A stretch of DNA of 32,866 nucleotides from Clostridia bacterium (GTDB lineage: Bacteria > Bacillota > Sulfobacillia > SLMV01), in assembly GCA_003551365.1 (NCBI GenBank), contig PUMM01000092.1:1-32866 (forward strand). Reading direction: 5' to 3'. The stretch's first letter is position 1. Each line of letters starts with the position of its first letter. The translations under genes and the position numbers were made by a program. The notes under the pieces were generated by a model. The model was not told where the DNA came from and made no database searches. It saw nothing but the letters and a program-made list of their open reading frames with translations. Below are positions 16,553 to 24,367 of the stretch, piece by piece.

Positions 16553-16844
16553 GATTCTCATCACCTCCGCGGCGCTCATAGGCATCCGCCAGTTCACCCA
16601 GTGTCACCGGAGTCGTGGGCGGTCGATAGACGGGGACTTCCACCTCATCCGGTGCCACGCCGCGCGCAGCGGCAATCTCGCGCAGAATGAGCTCCCGGCA
16701 CGTCCTTCCCTGGCACGAGCCCATCGTACAGCGCAGCACCCGTTTCAACTCCTCGAAATCTGTGAGCCCCTCCTCCAGTGCAGCGCGAATATCCGCCAGC
16801 GTCACGTCTTCACAGCGGCAGATAATGGTTTCCTCGTCTCTCAC
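16545..16844 (-). CDS. BFD-like [2Fe-2S]-binding protein
   Basis: The 99-residue protein is a single bacterioferritin-associated-ferredoxin-like domain with four cysteines in the usual order, CRC near residue 9-11 and CTMGSCQGRTC near 39-49. In HcnB/OoxA/proline-dehydrogenase relatives this domain is normally fused to the C-terminus of the FAD/NAD subunit; here it is a separate gene. It would coordinate one 2Fe-2S cluster on the electron path between flavins. It overlaps both neighbours by a few bases, so the stoichiometry is likely fixed by translational coupling. Confidence 0.9.
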   Translation of the reverse strand: MRDEETIICRCEDVTLADIRAALEEGLTDFEELKRVLRCTMGSCQGRTCRELILREIAAARGVAPDEVEVPVYRPPTTPVTLGELADAYERRGGDENHD

Positions 16845-17338
16845 GTTCGCCCCGCTCCCTTCCCTATCGCACGAACGTCGCGCACCAGCTCCTGGGGGAT
16901 GACCACCCAGACCACAGCGGTCCGGTCAAAGGTGCCGGGATTCTGCACCCGGTGAACCTCTCCGGTACCGACCTCCTCGCCGGCCCGGTTTAACAGGGTC
17001 ACATGCTCCCCTGTCTCCGGAACTGGGCTGAATTCGTGCGGTAGCCGGATCAGTGCCTCATCCTCCGAGTAGGTCTCATCAATGACAAAAATGGCCAGAC
17101 CCGGGCACGCGGGAACACACAGGCCGCAACCAGTGCACTCCGCATGCTCGACCGAGGGCAGATCATTTATATCGGCAAACTCAGCTATCGCCCCTGCCGG
17201 ACAGGCATCGTGACACGGATCGCAGGGTATCTCTTCGAAGCACTCCACCCACACGACTGGACCTGCCGCGCGACGCTCGGCTGACGGAGTGATGCTTTCA
17301 ACATCTTCATCGCCGGGTATCCCGTCTCGCTTCAGCAC
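16841..17338 (-). CDS. Two-cluster 4Fe-4S ferredoxin-like subunit
   Basis: The 165-residue protein contains CFEEIPCDPCHDACP and CTGCGLCVPACP, enough for two 4Fe-4S clusters, in residues about 32-82, followed by a beta-rich tail of about 80 residues of unknown role. The first motif is expanded (CxxxxxCxxCxxxC), a spacing seen in the ferredoxin-like gamma subunits of four-gene L-proline dehydrogenase clusters. It starts at a GTG overlapping the end of the FAD/NAD gene by seven bases. It should conduct electrons between the flavin subunits. Confidence 0.88.
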   Translation of the reverse strand: MLKRDGIPGDEDVESITPSAERRAAGPVVWVECFEEIPCDPCHDACPAGAIAEFADINDLPSVEHAECTGCGLCVPACPGLAIFVIDETYSEDEALIRLPHEFSPVPETGEHVTLLNRAGEEVGTGEVHRVQNPGTFDRTAVVWVVIPQELVRDVRAIGKGAGRT

Positions 17339-18459
17339 GTGTCGTCACTCCCTTCCGTCAGCTTCTGCTTCCGGGGGATGGCTTTCTGCAGGCGTGCAAA
17401 CCCGGCAAGAATATGTTCCCCGGTGGGTCCGACCCGCAGGGCCTGCAGCTCGGCGTTGATCTCGGCGTGGCGCTCGGCATACTCCTCTTCATCCACATAA
17501 TCGAGGGAGTGTGCTGCCCCCAGTCCGGCCAGACTTCCCTCCATCATGGCCGCCGAGGCTTCCTCAATTCCCCGGGCATCTCCCGCGACATACACACCCG
17601 GAGCAGAAGAGCGCATGTTCTCATCGCACAGCGGCACATATCCACCCAGTTCCGGTACATATCCCATGGAACAGTTGGCCTGCCACAGCAGGTCTATGAG
17701 GGGACTCAGGCCAACCGCCAGGCATATGGCGTCGCACTCGACGTCGGTATCCGTGCCCTCTACTGGATTCCAGCTGTCATCAATTTCAACCAGGCTGGCA
17801 CCTTCCACGCGATCGTCACCGTGCGCCCGCGTGAGGGTGTGACCGGTAAGAATTGGCACTCCCAGCCGCCGGATCTTTGCGGCGTGCACCGTATACCCAC
17901 CGATCTCCGGCAGCGCCTCCACTATGGCCAGCACATCCACCCCCGCCTGCAGGAGCTGGTATGAAACTATGAGTCCGATATTTCCGGCGCCGACCATGAG
18001 CACCCTCTTCCCGGGTCGGACGCCGTATACGTTCATCAATGTCTGTACCGCTCCGGCGCCGTAGACACCGGGCAGGTCGCAGCCGGGAAAGGCGATTGAC
18101 TTCTCCGATGCTCCGGTGGTCACCACCATGCACTTGGGGTGCACCTTATTCCAGGTTCCATTCTTCTCGTAGGCGATGGCTCCGTCCGGATAGTAACCCA
18201 TCACATCGCTGTCCAGTGATATCTCTACGCTATCGCAGTCGAGGGCCGACTCCATCAGTGTGTCCGCGATATCTATGCCGCGCACACCGGCGCGCTGGGC
18301 GCGAGAGCCGAAGAATCGATGCGTCTGCTTGATCAGCTGCCCGCCCGCCCGGTCATTGCGATCCAGCACCAGGACTTCCGCTCCGTGTTCACCCGCCTCG
18401 CGCGCAGCCATGAGGCCGGCGGGGCCACCCCCAACGATGACAATCTCACATTCGCGCAC
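17332..18459 (-). CDS. NAD(P)/FAD-dependent oxidoreductase subunit (HcnB/PdhA-like)
   Basis: The 375-residue protein has two Rossmann folds: FAD-binding VIVGGGPAGLMAAREAGEHG at the start with RAGGQLIKQTHRFFGS, and a second one near residue 150 (RVLMVGAGNIGLIVSYQLL) for a pyridine nucleotide. The C-terminal FAD signature is GVYVAGDARGIEEAS. The GQLIKQTHRFFGS stretch is characteristic of the alpha subunits of HCN synthase, opine oxidase and dye-linked proline dehydrogenase. Unlike HcnB it lacks the fused BFD domain, which is encoded separately two genes downstream. GTG start at 18459 has AAGGTGA nearby and overlaps the upstream gene. It probably receives electrons from the DAO-fold subunit and passes them to NAD or ferredoxin. 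Confidence 0.92.
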   Translation of the reverse strand: MRECEIVIVGGGPAGLMAAREAGEHGAEVLVLDRNDRAGGQLIKQTHRFFGSRAQRAGVRGIDIADTLMESALDCDSVEISLDSDVMGYYPDGAIAYEKNGTWNKVHPKCMVVTTGASEKSIAFPGCDLPGVYGAGAVQTLMNVYGVRPGKRVLMVGAGNIGLIVSYQLLQAGVDVLAIVEALPEIGGYTVHAAKIRRLGVPILTGHTLTRAHGDDRVEGASLVEIDDSWNPVEGTDTDVECDAICLAVGLSPLIDLLWQANCSMGYVPELGGYVPLCDENMRSSAPGVYVAGDARGIEEASAAMMEGSLAGLGAAHSLDYVDEEEYAERHAEINAELQALRVGPTGEHILAGFARLQKAIPRKQKLTEGSDDTC

Positions 18460-18769
18460 TCAGATCACCTTTTCCTTCCTGGCGCTCGACGTGCATTCCC
18501 TCGCGCAGAGGCTCTATACAGGTCCGGACGTTGGATTCTCCGTCCACCCGCATCATACATTCTGAGCAGTTGCCGATTGCGCAGAAGAAACCGCGGGGAC
18601 GCCCCAGCTCATTGCTGTAGCGAAGGATTCTCACCCCTGCCGCGTGCAGGGCAGCTGCAATGGGTTCGCCCTCGTAACCCGTCAGCTCCTCACCCTCGAA
18701 GGTAAAAGTCACCTCTTTGCCGCCGGAAAAGTCCAGGATCGGGTGATCGCCGATCCGAATCTCGCTCAC
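18446..18769 (-). CDS. [2Fe-2S] ferredoxin-fold subunit (HcnA/SoxA N-terminal-like)
   Basis: The 107-residue protein is a plant-type 2Fe-2S domain as in HcnA or the N-terminus of sarcosine oxidase alpha. The cluster cysteines lie in CAIGNCSECMMR and, after 12 residues, TC; GYEGEPIAAALHAAG precedes them as usual. The GTG at 18769 has GGAGGTGA five to six bases upstream and is a clearly better start than the ORF-track ATG at 18808. Its end overlaps the FAD/NAD gene by 14 bases. It adds a further 2Fe-2S centre to the dehydrogenase complex. It begins 55 bp after the cyanophycinase-like stop, without a visible terminator, so it is likely in the same transcript. Confidence 0.92.
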   Translation of the reverse strand: MSEIRIGDHPILDFSGGKEVTFTFEGEELTGYEGEPIAAALHAAGVRILRYSNELGRPRGFFCAIGNCSECMMRVDGESNVRTCIEPLREGMHVERQEGKGDLSARM

Positions 18770-18824
18770 AATAATCACCTCCGATACATCCATTAGCCTA
18801 CACTCCACAAACTCCTAGCTGCCC

Positions 18825-19745
18825 CTAGCTGCGCACGATGTCGGCCAGGTTGGCGACCTCCCCGCGCGCAAGCGGGCGGCCTCGTCCAATATCGTAGCCA
18901 TACCCCTCCCCCAAAAGATCCACCTGTAGTCCAAATGTGGTGAGCGTGCCGGGTTCCTCTGCGGTGTCGGGGGCAAAGCGCGCTCCCAGCATCACCGTCG
19001 CATTGCCGTCGCCGAACACGGCGAACTGCTCATCCTGCCAGTCGATCACCGCAGCCGTCGAATCATCCAGGCCCAGACCGATGACTTGCTGCTCCCGGTG
19101 CCGGGTGATCAGGTAGGCCAGCCGGCCGAAGCGGTTCCTGTCAAAGAAGTGCCGCTCAATTATGAGGTTGGGCATCAACCCCAGACCTTCGATCACGGGC
19201 GCCGGAGGCGGCGAAGCTCTCTCCTTTTGCGGATTCACTTCATCGGGGTACGCCCCACCATATCGGAGGGCAGCAAGGCTGTCTCCACTGCAGAACATGG
19301 CCCGTCCCATGAGAGAGGCACCCTTGCCCGTGCCGGCAACCACTATACCCCGGGAGAGGCGGTACAGCAGCACCTCCTCAAAGCGTGAACCGGGAGCTGT
19401 CCGGGCAACGCCTGTACCCGCTCCCCCATCAACGAATACTATATCGGCGGCTTCGATGGTGGCAAGTGTGGACGGGTCATCGCAGGCAATGTCATCCGGA
19501 GTGCAGACCTGTCCACTCAGGCCAGTCGGAGTCAACATCTGGCGGCACAGGCGCTGACCGTCTGCGCGGCTGGCGGCAATGAGCAGGATCAGCGGTGAAT
19601 CCACGCACCGCAAATTACCCATGACCCGGATCAATGATTCCCGAACCGGACCACCTCCAATGGGCATCAAGTAGGTGCGATTCCGCCTCCACTGCAGCGC
19701 CCCGGACAAAATATGCTCACCCACCCCAAAAATAAGTGCGGACAA
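18825..19745 (-). CDS. Cyanophycinase-like protein (peptidase S51 fold), nucleophile motif lost
   Basis: The 306-residue protein follows the cyanophycinase plan: MPIGGG opening (about residue 27), PLILLIAASR, ADIVFVDGG (about 101-108), the elbow region VVAGTGKGASLMG (about 135-147), ERHFFDRNRFGRL, and GLGLDDSTAAVI. In active members the elbow reads GTSAGA and supplies the catalytic Ser; here the aligned positions are GTGKGA, so Ser140 is Gly and the next Ala is Lys. The His of the HF motif is retained. The GGDQ substrate motif is also altered (GGAGTG). I therefore expect no canonical cyanophycin-cleaving activity. The TTG at 19745 has a poor ribosome site; a later TTG near residue 13 is possible. 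It heads the redox operon, which suggests a regulatory or structural role, but this is inference. Confidence 0.8.
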   Translation of the reverse strand: MSALIFGVGEHILSGALQWRRNRTYLMPIGGGPVRESLIRVMGNLRCVDSPLILLIAASRADGQRLCRQMLTPTGLSGQVCTPDDIACDDPSTLATIEAADIVFVDGGAGTGVARTAPGSRFEEVLLYRLSRGIVVAGTGKGASLMGRAMFCSGDSLAALRYGGAYPDEVNPQKERASPPPAPVIEGLGLMPNLIIERHFFDRNRFGRLAYLITRHREQQVIGLGLDDSTAAVIDWQDEQFAVFGDGNATVMLGARFAPDTAEEPGTLTTFGLQVDLLGEGYGYDIGRGRPLARGEVANLADIVRS

Positions 19746-20260
19746 TCCCCCTCAACGCTCCCGATGGAACCAGTGATCTCCATGCGGGCCCACGAGATGC
19801 GCCGCATACTTCTCGCGGTTCAATTAGCTTGTATTCTTCATACCCCCGGTGCACTCCTTCTCCGCACCTGCCGGGTTCTGTGCAGCGGCCGAACCTCTCC
19901 CGGGGCGATTATCGCCCAATTGCGAGTACCTGCAGGATATCGCTTTTTGCGGTGTCCATATCTGGGTAAACATCCGGGCTGGGCTATGCTGCCGGCGAAA
20001 AATGGGATGGCCATTTGTGGCCGATGAATGTATCAACGCGGGCTTTCGGTGCATATCCTCGTATGGGCCGCGACCCCGGGCAGAAGACCCCGCGGGGCTC
20101 ATCCAGATCTGCAGTGGACTCCAGGGGTGTGTCAGCGGGAGGGGTGATCGGCACATCTTCGCATGTGACTCGGGATAACGACGCGGGGGTATGCCCGCTG
20201 CCGAAAGCGCATGGGCTTCCGCTCAAGGGCATCAGACAGCTGTGCGCCGCGTCCCGATCC
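19746..20260. other. Gap of about 515 bp without a convincing gene
   Basis: The several ORFs here (for example 20015-20872 plus, 19984-20232 minus, 19824-20156 minus) have no ribosome site or recognisable domain, and the plus-strand one mostly runs through the neighbouring minus gene. There is a six-base-pair symmetric element GGGCGA-TTA-TCGCCC near 19906-19920 and a GGCCA/TGGCC hairpin at 20009-20022. It should contain the promoter of the redox operon, but I could not identify a clear pair of hexamers, and I recognise no riboswitch, tmRNA, RNase P, 6S or SRP RNA. Confidence 0.5.
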
Positions 20261-20665
20261 TCACAGGTTCATCCCGATTATTCCCCCCAGCACCCCCACT
20301 GCCAGAGCAGCTGTTGCTCGCACACCAATGTCCACTGCACTGAGGGGTCCAACCATTGCAGCATAGGAGGCAGAAGAGGACCCCAGTGCATAAAGCAATC
20401 CCACGGCGCCCCCATGCAGCCACCCCAGGCGACCGGCTCGCTTCCCCGCCGCTGCCGCTCCGGCCGCTGCGCACAACATGGCTGTGTAGTAGATTACCGA
20501 TGTGGCCGACATTTCGGACAGCGCCGTGAAATAGACGAAAATCGCCGTCAACCCCGCGGCGATGAGGGTAAGAACGACAGTCACACTGAAACCGAAGATG
20601 ATGGCAGCGCCACTGACGCCTCTACCCCCCGGTTGGTGCGTATGGGAACTGTTGTGTGTTCGCAT
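20261..20665 (-). CDS. Small polytopic membrane protein, TIGR04086-like
   Basis: The 134-residue protein has a short polar N-terminus followed by four hydrophobic helices (about residues 17-47, 55-72, 80-98 and 110-133) rich in Ala and Gly. This layout and the GWLHGGAVGLLYALG segment resemble the TIGR04086 membrane family common in Clostridia, whose function is unknown. I chose the ATG at 20665 because GGGAGAGG lies seven bases upstream; the ORF-track start 24 codons earlier has none. It follows surE by about 100 bp on the same strand. Confidence 0.72.
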   Translation of the reverse strand: MRTHNSSHTHQPGGRGVSGAAIIFGFSVTVVLTLIAAGLTAIFVYFTALSEMSATSVIYYTAMLCAAAGAAAAGKRAGRLGWLHGGAVGLLYALGSSSASYAAMVGPLSAVDIGVRATAALAVGVLGGIIGMNL

Positions 20666-20766
20666 ATCGGACCTCTCCCTTCCCGCATTGGTTCGTTCAC
20701 TCCGAAATATACTTATGTCAGCGGGAAGATATGCCAATCCTGTGGGGGGAGAAGGGGCAAATCCTC

Positions 20767-21564
20767 TCAGCGACAGAAATTGTCCTCTATCTCCCGGACC
20801 AGGGGCTTGAGTGACTCAGTGATGCGGTGGTCGGTAATGTCGAAAAACTCCAACGGAGTGATCGATACATGACCCGACAGGACCGCCGCCATATCAGATC
20901 CGTTGGGCGCGCAATCCGAACGCATATCGGCCCGGAGCCAGTAACGCCTGCCGCACTCCTCACCGTCCTCCACTCTCACCCAATGGCGGTAGGGACAGGG
21001 GCCGAGTTCGGTGATGCAGACGCCGGACAGTTCTGCCACCGGCCGGATGGGCACATTGACATTCAGAAGGAAGGGAGTTGGTGCCCAGCTACCCAGCACC
21101 TGCACCATCGAGTGTACGAAGGTAGCTGCTGTGTGGTAGTCTTCCGGCTCCTCCGACGATGAGCCCAGGGACACGGCCAGACCGGGTACTCCCTCTATCT
21201 GTGCCTCGATGGCCGCAGCCACAGTGCCGGAGTACAGCACATCGGTGGCCAGATTCGGACCACTGTTTATGCCGGACACCACCAGGTCCACCTCTTCGTC
21301 GATCAGATAGTTTATGCCCAGCTTGACGCAATCAGCGGGACTGCCGGAAGTCTTCCAGGCCGGCGTCTGAAACACATCGTCCGGCAGGCGCTCTGCGTAC
21401 AGGGGTTCGCGAATAGTTATAGCATGCCCCTTCGCCGACCATTGTTGCGCCGGTCCCACCACATATACGTTCACATCCGGAATGGAACGCAGAGCGGCAA
21501 CAGCTTCGGTGAGTCCGGGAGCGAAGATGCCATCGTCGTTGGTGGCCATCACAGTTAATGACAT
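20767..21564 (-). CDS. surE: 5'/3'-nucleotidase SurE
   Basis: The 265-residue protein is a metal-dependent nucleoside-monophosphate phosphatase involved in nucleotide housekeeping and stationary-phase survival. The metal-binding start TNDDGIFAPG, the SAKGHAITI segment, SGSPADCVKLG and SGINSGPNLATDVLYSGTVAAA are all in place, so the enzyme looks active. The ATG at 21564 has GAGAGGAA seven bases upstream. Its neighbours are two small polytopic membrane proteins of unknown role. Confidence 0.95.
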   Translation of the reverse strand: MSLTVMATNDDGIFAPGLTEAVAALRSIPDVNVYVVGPAQQWSAKGHAITIREPLYAERLPDDVFQTPAWKTSGSPADCVKLGINYLIDEEVDLVVSGINSGPNLATDVLYSGTVAAAIEAQIEGVPGLAVSLGSSSEEPEDYHTAATFVHSMVQVLGSWAPTPFLLNVNVPIRPVAELSGVCITELGPCPYRHWVRVEDGEECGRRYWLRADMRSDCAPNGSDMAAVLSGHVSITPLEFFDITDHRITESLKPLVREIEDNFCR

Positions 21565-21640
21565 ATGGACTTCCTCTCAGCGCGTGATGAGATATCAGTA
21601 CTTCAACATTCTACTCACTGACCGGGATTGCGGCAATAGG

Positions 21641-22075
21641 TCATCGGTCGCAGGTTGGTCCCGGGTCCATCATCTGAGCTATGCCTCCCCCGATAGCACA
21701 GGACAGTGACAGTACTATCGCGGTGCCCACGGCAGGTACTCCGCTCAATCCCTCCAGGCCCTCGAATATGCCCAGCCAGAATGCGGAGGACAGCGGCAGC
21801 GCTGCGGCGTACATGGCCACAAGCACTGGCGATTGAGTCAGGCTTGCATCCAGACGCATCAGTGCAGCCTGCAGCCGGACAGCCACCAGTGTAACCAGTA
21901 GGAATGCAGAGACCAGAATCAACATATCGCTCCAGTGCACCTCCGCGGGAGGAGGAGGACCGATAGCGCCTCCCCGAGTCAGAAGAGAAGACAGGACGAG
22001 GAGCAGCAGACTGCCGGCCACAGCACCACAGAGCGCTGCCTCGACCCGGCGTATCAGGAGTCGAATGGTGACCAC
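21641..22075 (-). CDS. Hypothetical four-helix membrane protein
   Basis: The 144-residue product has four clear hydrophobic segments (about residues 12-32, 48-68, 82-104 and 112-135) and short loops, with a proline-rich loop (GPPPPAEVHW) after the first. I do not recognise the family. It starts at a GTG with only a GGGGG run upstream, and lies between ispG and surE on the same strand. Hydrophobic periodicity and same-strand packing support it being real; function unknown. Confidence 0.6.
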   Translation of the reverse strand: MVTIRLLIRRVEAALCGAVAGSLLLLVLSSLLTRGGAIGPPPPAEVHWSDMLILVSAFLLVTLVAVRLQAALMRLDASLTQSPVLVAMYAAALPLSSAFWLGIFEGLEGLSGVPAVGTAIVLSLSCAIGGGIAQMMDPGPTCDR

Positions 22076-22144
22076 CCCCGGAGGCTAGTTTATGCACCCG
22101 GGAGCACTAATTTGTCTGGTTGTAAGTGGGAACGGCCCGACACA

Positions 22145-23230
22145 TCATTCTTTTCGCTCTCCATATGCCCAGACCAGTGCGAGAAGGGCCTGCACCATCT
22201 CATTTTCGTTTACTCTGTCGACGACCTCGCCCTCTCGCATCAGGAGACCGACGCCGCGTCCGCACGCGAGGCCGACGTCCGCCTCTCGCGCCTCGCCCGG
22301 TCCATTAACCTCACATCCCATTACCGCCACGGTCAATGGGATAGTACATGCCGAAAGGCCGCGCTCCACCTCCCGTACGATGGCGGGCAGATCCACGGTA
22401 CATCGCCCGCAGGTGGGACAGGAGACTATGTTGGGTCCGCGCCGACGCAGATTCCACGCGGACAGAATTTCCCAGGCCGCCCGCACTTCCTGCACCGGAT
22501 CGCCGGTCAGAGAAACGCGAATGGTGTCTCCAATTCCCTGCCCCAGAAGGTATCCGATACCCACCGAGGACTTGATTGTCCCCCGCCACTCCGCTCCAGC
22601 CTCAGTGATTCCAAGGTGCAGGGGATGATCTGCCCGTCCGCTCATCAGCTGATTTGCGGCAATCGTCGTGGGGACATCTGAGGCCTTGAGAGACAGTACT
22701 ACGGAAGAGAAGCCCGCCCGAGTCAGAGCCTGCGTCTCACGCAGGGCGGTCTCCACCATGCCCCGGGCAGAAACACCGTACTTCTCCCTGATGTCATGCG
22801 GCAGTGAACCGGCATTCACGCCAACCCGAATTGGAATGTCGGCCCCTGCAGCCGCTGCAGCCACTTCCCTGACCCGGCTCTGCGAACCGATATTTCCGGG
22901 GTTGATGCGAACCTTGCTCACCCCGGCAGAAATGGCAGCCAGCGCCAGTCGGTGGTCGAAGTGAATGTCGGCCACCAGCGGTACTGAAGATTCTGAGCAC
23001 AGTTGGCGCAACGTCTCCGCCGCCTCCATGTCGGGCACGGCGACCCGCACCAGCTCAGCGCCGGCTTCGGCCAGACGGTTTATCTGATGCGAAGTGGAGC
23101 TGGCATCGCGCGTATCGGTATTGGTCATGGACTGCACCACGATCGAGTTTCCGCCGCCTATGGTCACTGCACCAACGTCGACTGCGCGGGTCATCCGGCG
23201 CGGCAGCGGTACCTCTGTACCACTGTGCAA
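22145..23230 (-). CDS. ispG: 4-hydroxy-3-methylbut-2-en-1-yl diphosphate synthase
   Basis: IspG carries out the 4Fe-4S-dependent reductive ring opening of MEcPP, the penultimate step of the MEP isoprenoid pathway. The 361-residue protein shows the TIM-barrel start VGGGNSIVVQSMTNTDT (here IGGGNSIVV), INPGNIG, and the cluster region SCPTCGRCTVDL with the later GCEVNGPGEAREADVG. The start is a TTG with AGGAGG eight bases upstream. It follows rseP by about 50 bp. dxr lies two genes upstream, so two MEP genes share this transcript with envelope synthesis genes. Confidence 0.95.
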   Translation of the reverse strand: MHSGTEVPLPRRMTRAVDVGAVTIGGGNSIVVQSMTNTDTRDASSTSHQINRLAEAGAELVRVAVPDMEAAETLRQLCSESSVPLVADIHFDHRLALAAISAGVSKVRINPGNIGSQSRVREVAAAAAGADIPIRVGVNAGSLPHDIREKYGVSARGMVETALRETQALTRAGFSSVVLSLKASDVPTTIAANQLMSGRADHPLHLGITEAGAEWRGTIKSSVGIGYLLGQGIGDTIRVSLTGDPVQEVRAAWEILSAWNLRRRGPNIVSCPTCGRCTVDLPAIVREVERGLSACTIPLTVAVMGCEVNGPGEAREADVGLACGRGVGLLMREGEVVDRVNENEMVQALLALVWAYGERKE

Positions 23231-23281
23231 AGCTATCCCTCCTGGCGCGCACGATGCTGCACTGGCTGAAGCAATGGGCCG

Positions 23282-24337
23282 TCACAGCAGACGCGCGATA
23301 TCCTGGAATGTGATGTAGATGACCAGAAGTATCAAGAACGCAAAACCGATGAAGTTGAGCAGGCCCTCTTTTTCCGGATCGAGCGGTCGCCCCCGGATCA
23401 CCTCCACCAGCAGGAACAGGAGCTTGGATCCGTCGAGGGCGGGTATGGGCAGCAGCTGGAAGAATCCAATGCTGGCACTGATGCTTGCGGTGGCCCAGAG
23501 GACGTTGGCCAGCCCCATCTCGGCTGCACGCCCGACCTCGGCTCCCACGCCGACCACCCCGAGGAGAGCGTCCGTCTGGCCGCCCAGCAGGTTCACAAAG
23601 ACCTCCACCAGCATTACGAACATCATGCCGGTCCAGGCAACGGCCTCAAACGCCGCAGCGGGGATCGATTGACGCACGGGACTGGTCGCGGGCTGTATTC
23701 CAATATATCCAATTCCTTCTTCGTGCGGGCTGTAGCCCACATTCACCGCCACGTCCCGTTGCTCCCCGTCACGTTCTACGGTAATCGTGGCCTCTTCGCC
23801 CGGACGGGCCCGGATCTCCTCCACGATGTCGTCCCAGGATTCCGTCTCCCCGCCATTGATGGCCACGATGCGGTCACCCGGACGTATTCCGGCCTCCTCA
23901 GCCGCATATCCCGACTCGATCCTCTCGATCTCTGCAGTGGGGAAGGGAATTCCCACCACTCCAAAGATGACGAAGAATATGGCCATGGCCGCCACAAAGT
24001 TGGTCAGAGGTCCCGAGATGAACACAGCCATGCGCTGAAGCGGGCTCTTGTCATTGAGATTGCGTCCCGGTTCGGCGGGAGGGTAGGGTAGTTCCCTGTC
24101 ACCCTCCTCGGCCGGGGATGCGACCTCTCCGGCCATGAGAACGTAACCACCCAGCGGTATGGCTCGAAGGAAAAACTCCGTTTCCCCGTCACTCCACGAG
24201 TACAGGGCAGGACCAAATCCGACGGAGAACTCGTGGCACAGGATGCCCACGCGACGGGCCGCAATGAAATGCCCCAGCTCGTGCACCACAATTATGAAGC
24301 TGAGAATCACGATGGTCATCAGTATTGTACCCGGCAA
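23282..24337 (-). CDS. rseP: Site-2 intramembrane zinc metalloprotease (RseP/RasP family)
   Basis: The 351-residue protein is an M50 membrane protease that cuts anti-sigma factors and leftover signal peptides within the membrane. It has the HELGH zinc motif inside the first helix (VVHELGHFIAARR), a single PDZ domain in the middle (EAGIRPGDRIVAING), three further hydrophobic helices, and the LPIPALDGSKLLF motif with the third zinc ligand. It begins at a TTG with GGAGGGG about seven bases upstream. It sits between dxr and ispG, the usual Bacillota position. Confidence 0.95.
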   Translation of the reverse strand: MPGTILMTIVILSFIIVVHELGHFIAARRVGILCHEFSVGFGPALYSWSDGETEFFLRAIPLGGYVLMAGEVASPAEEGDRELPYPPAEPGRNLNDKSPLQRMAVFISGPLTNFVAAMAIFFVIFGVVGIPFPTAEIERIESGYAAEEAGIRPGDRIVAINGGETESWDDIVEEIRARPGEEATITVERDGEQRDVAVNVGYSPHEEGIGYIGIQPATSPVRQSIPAAAFEAVAWTGMMFVMLVEVFVNLLGGQTDALLGVVGVGAEVGRAAEMGLANVLWATASISASIGFFQLLPIPALDGSKLLFLLVEVIRGRPLDPEKEGLLNFIGFAFLILLVIYITFQDIARLL

Positions 24338-24367
24338 AAGTTACCCCTCCGTATTCAGATGCGTTTC

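Noticed and set aside
18825-19745. Calling this gene an active cyanophycinase (cphB)
   Set aside because: The GTSAGA nucleophile motif is replaced by GTGKGA and no cyanophycin synthetase gene is present in the window, so only the fold is claimed.
20015-20872. 285-residue plus-strand ORF across the gap and the TIGR04086-like gene
   Set aside because: Low-complexity Arg/Ser/Gly composition, no ribosome site, and more than half is antisense to better-supported minus-strand genes.
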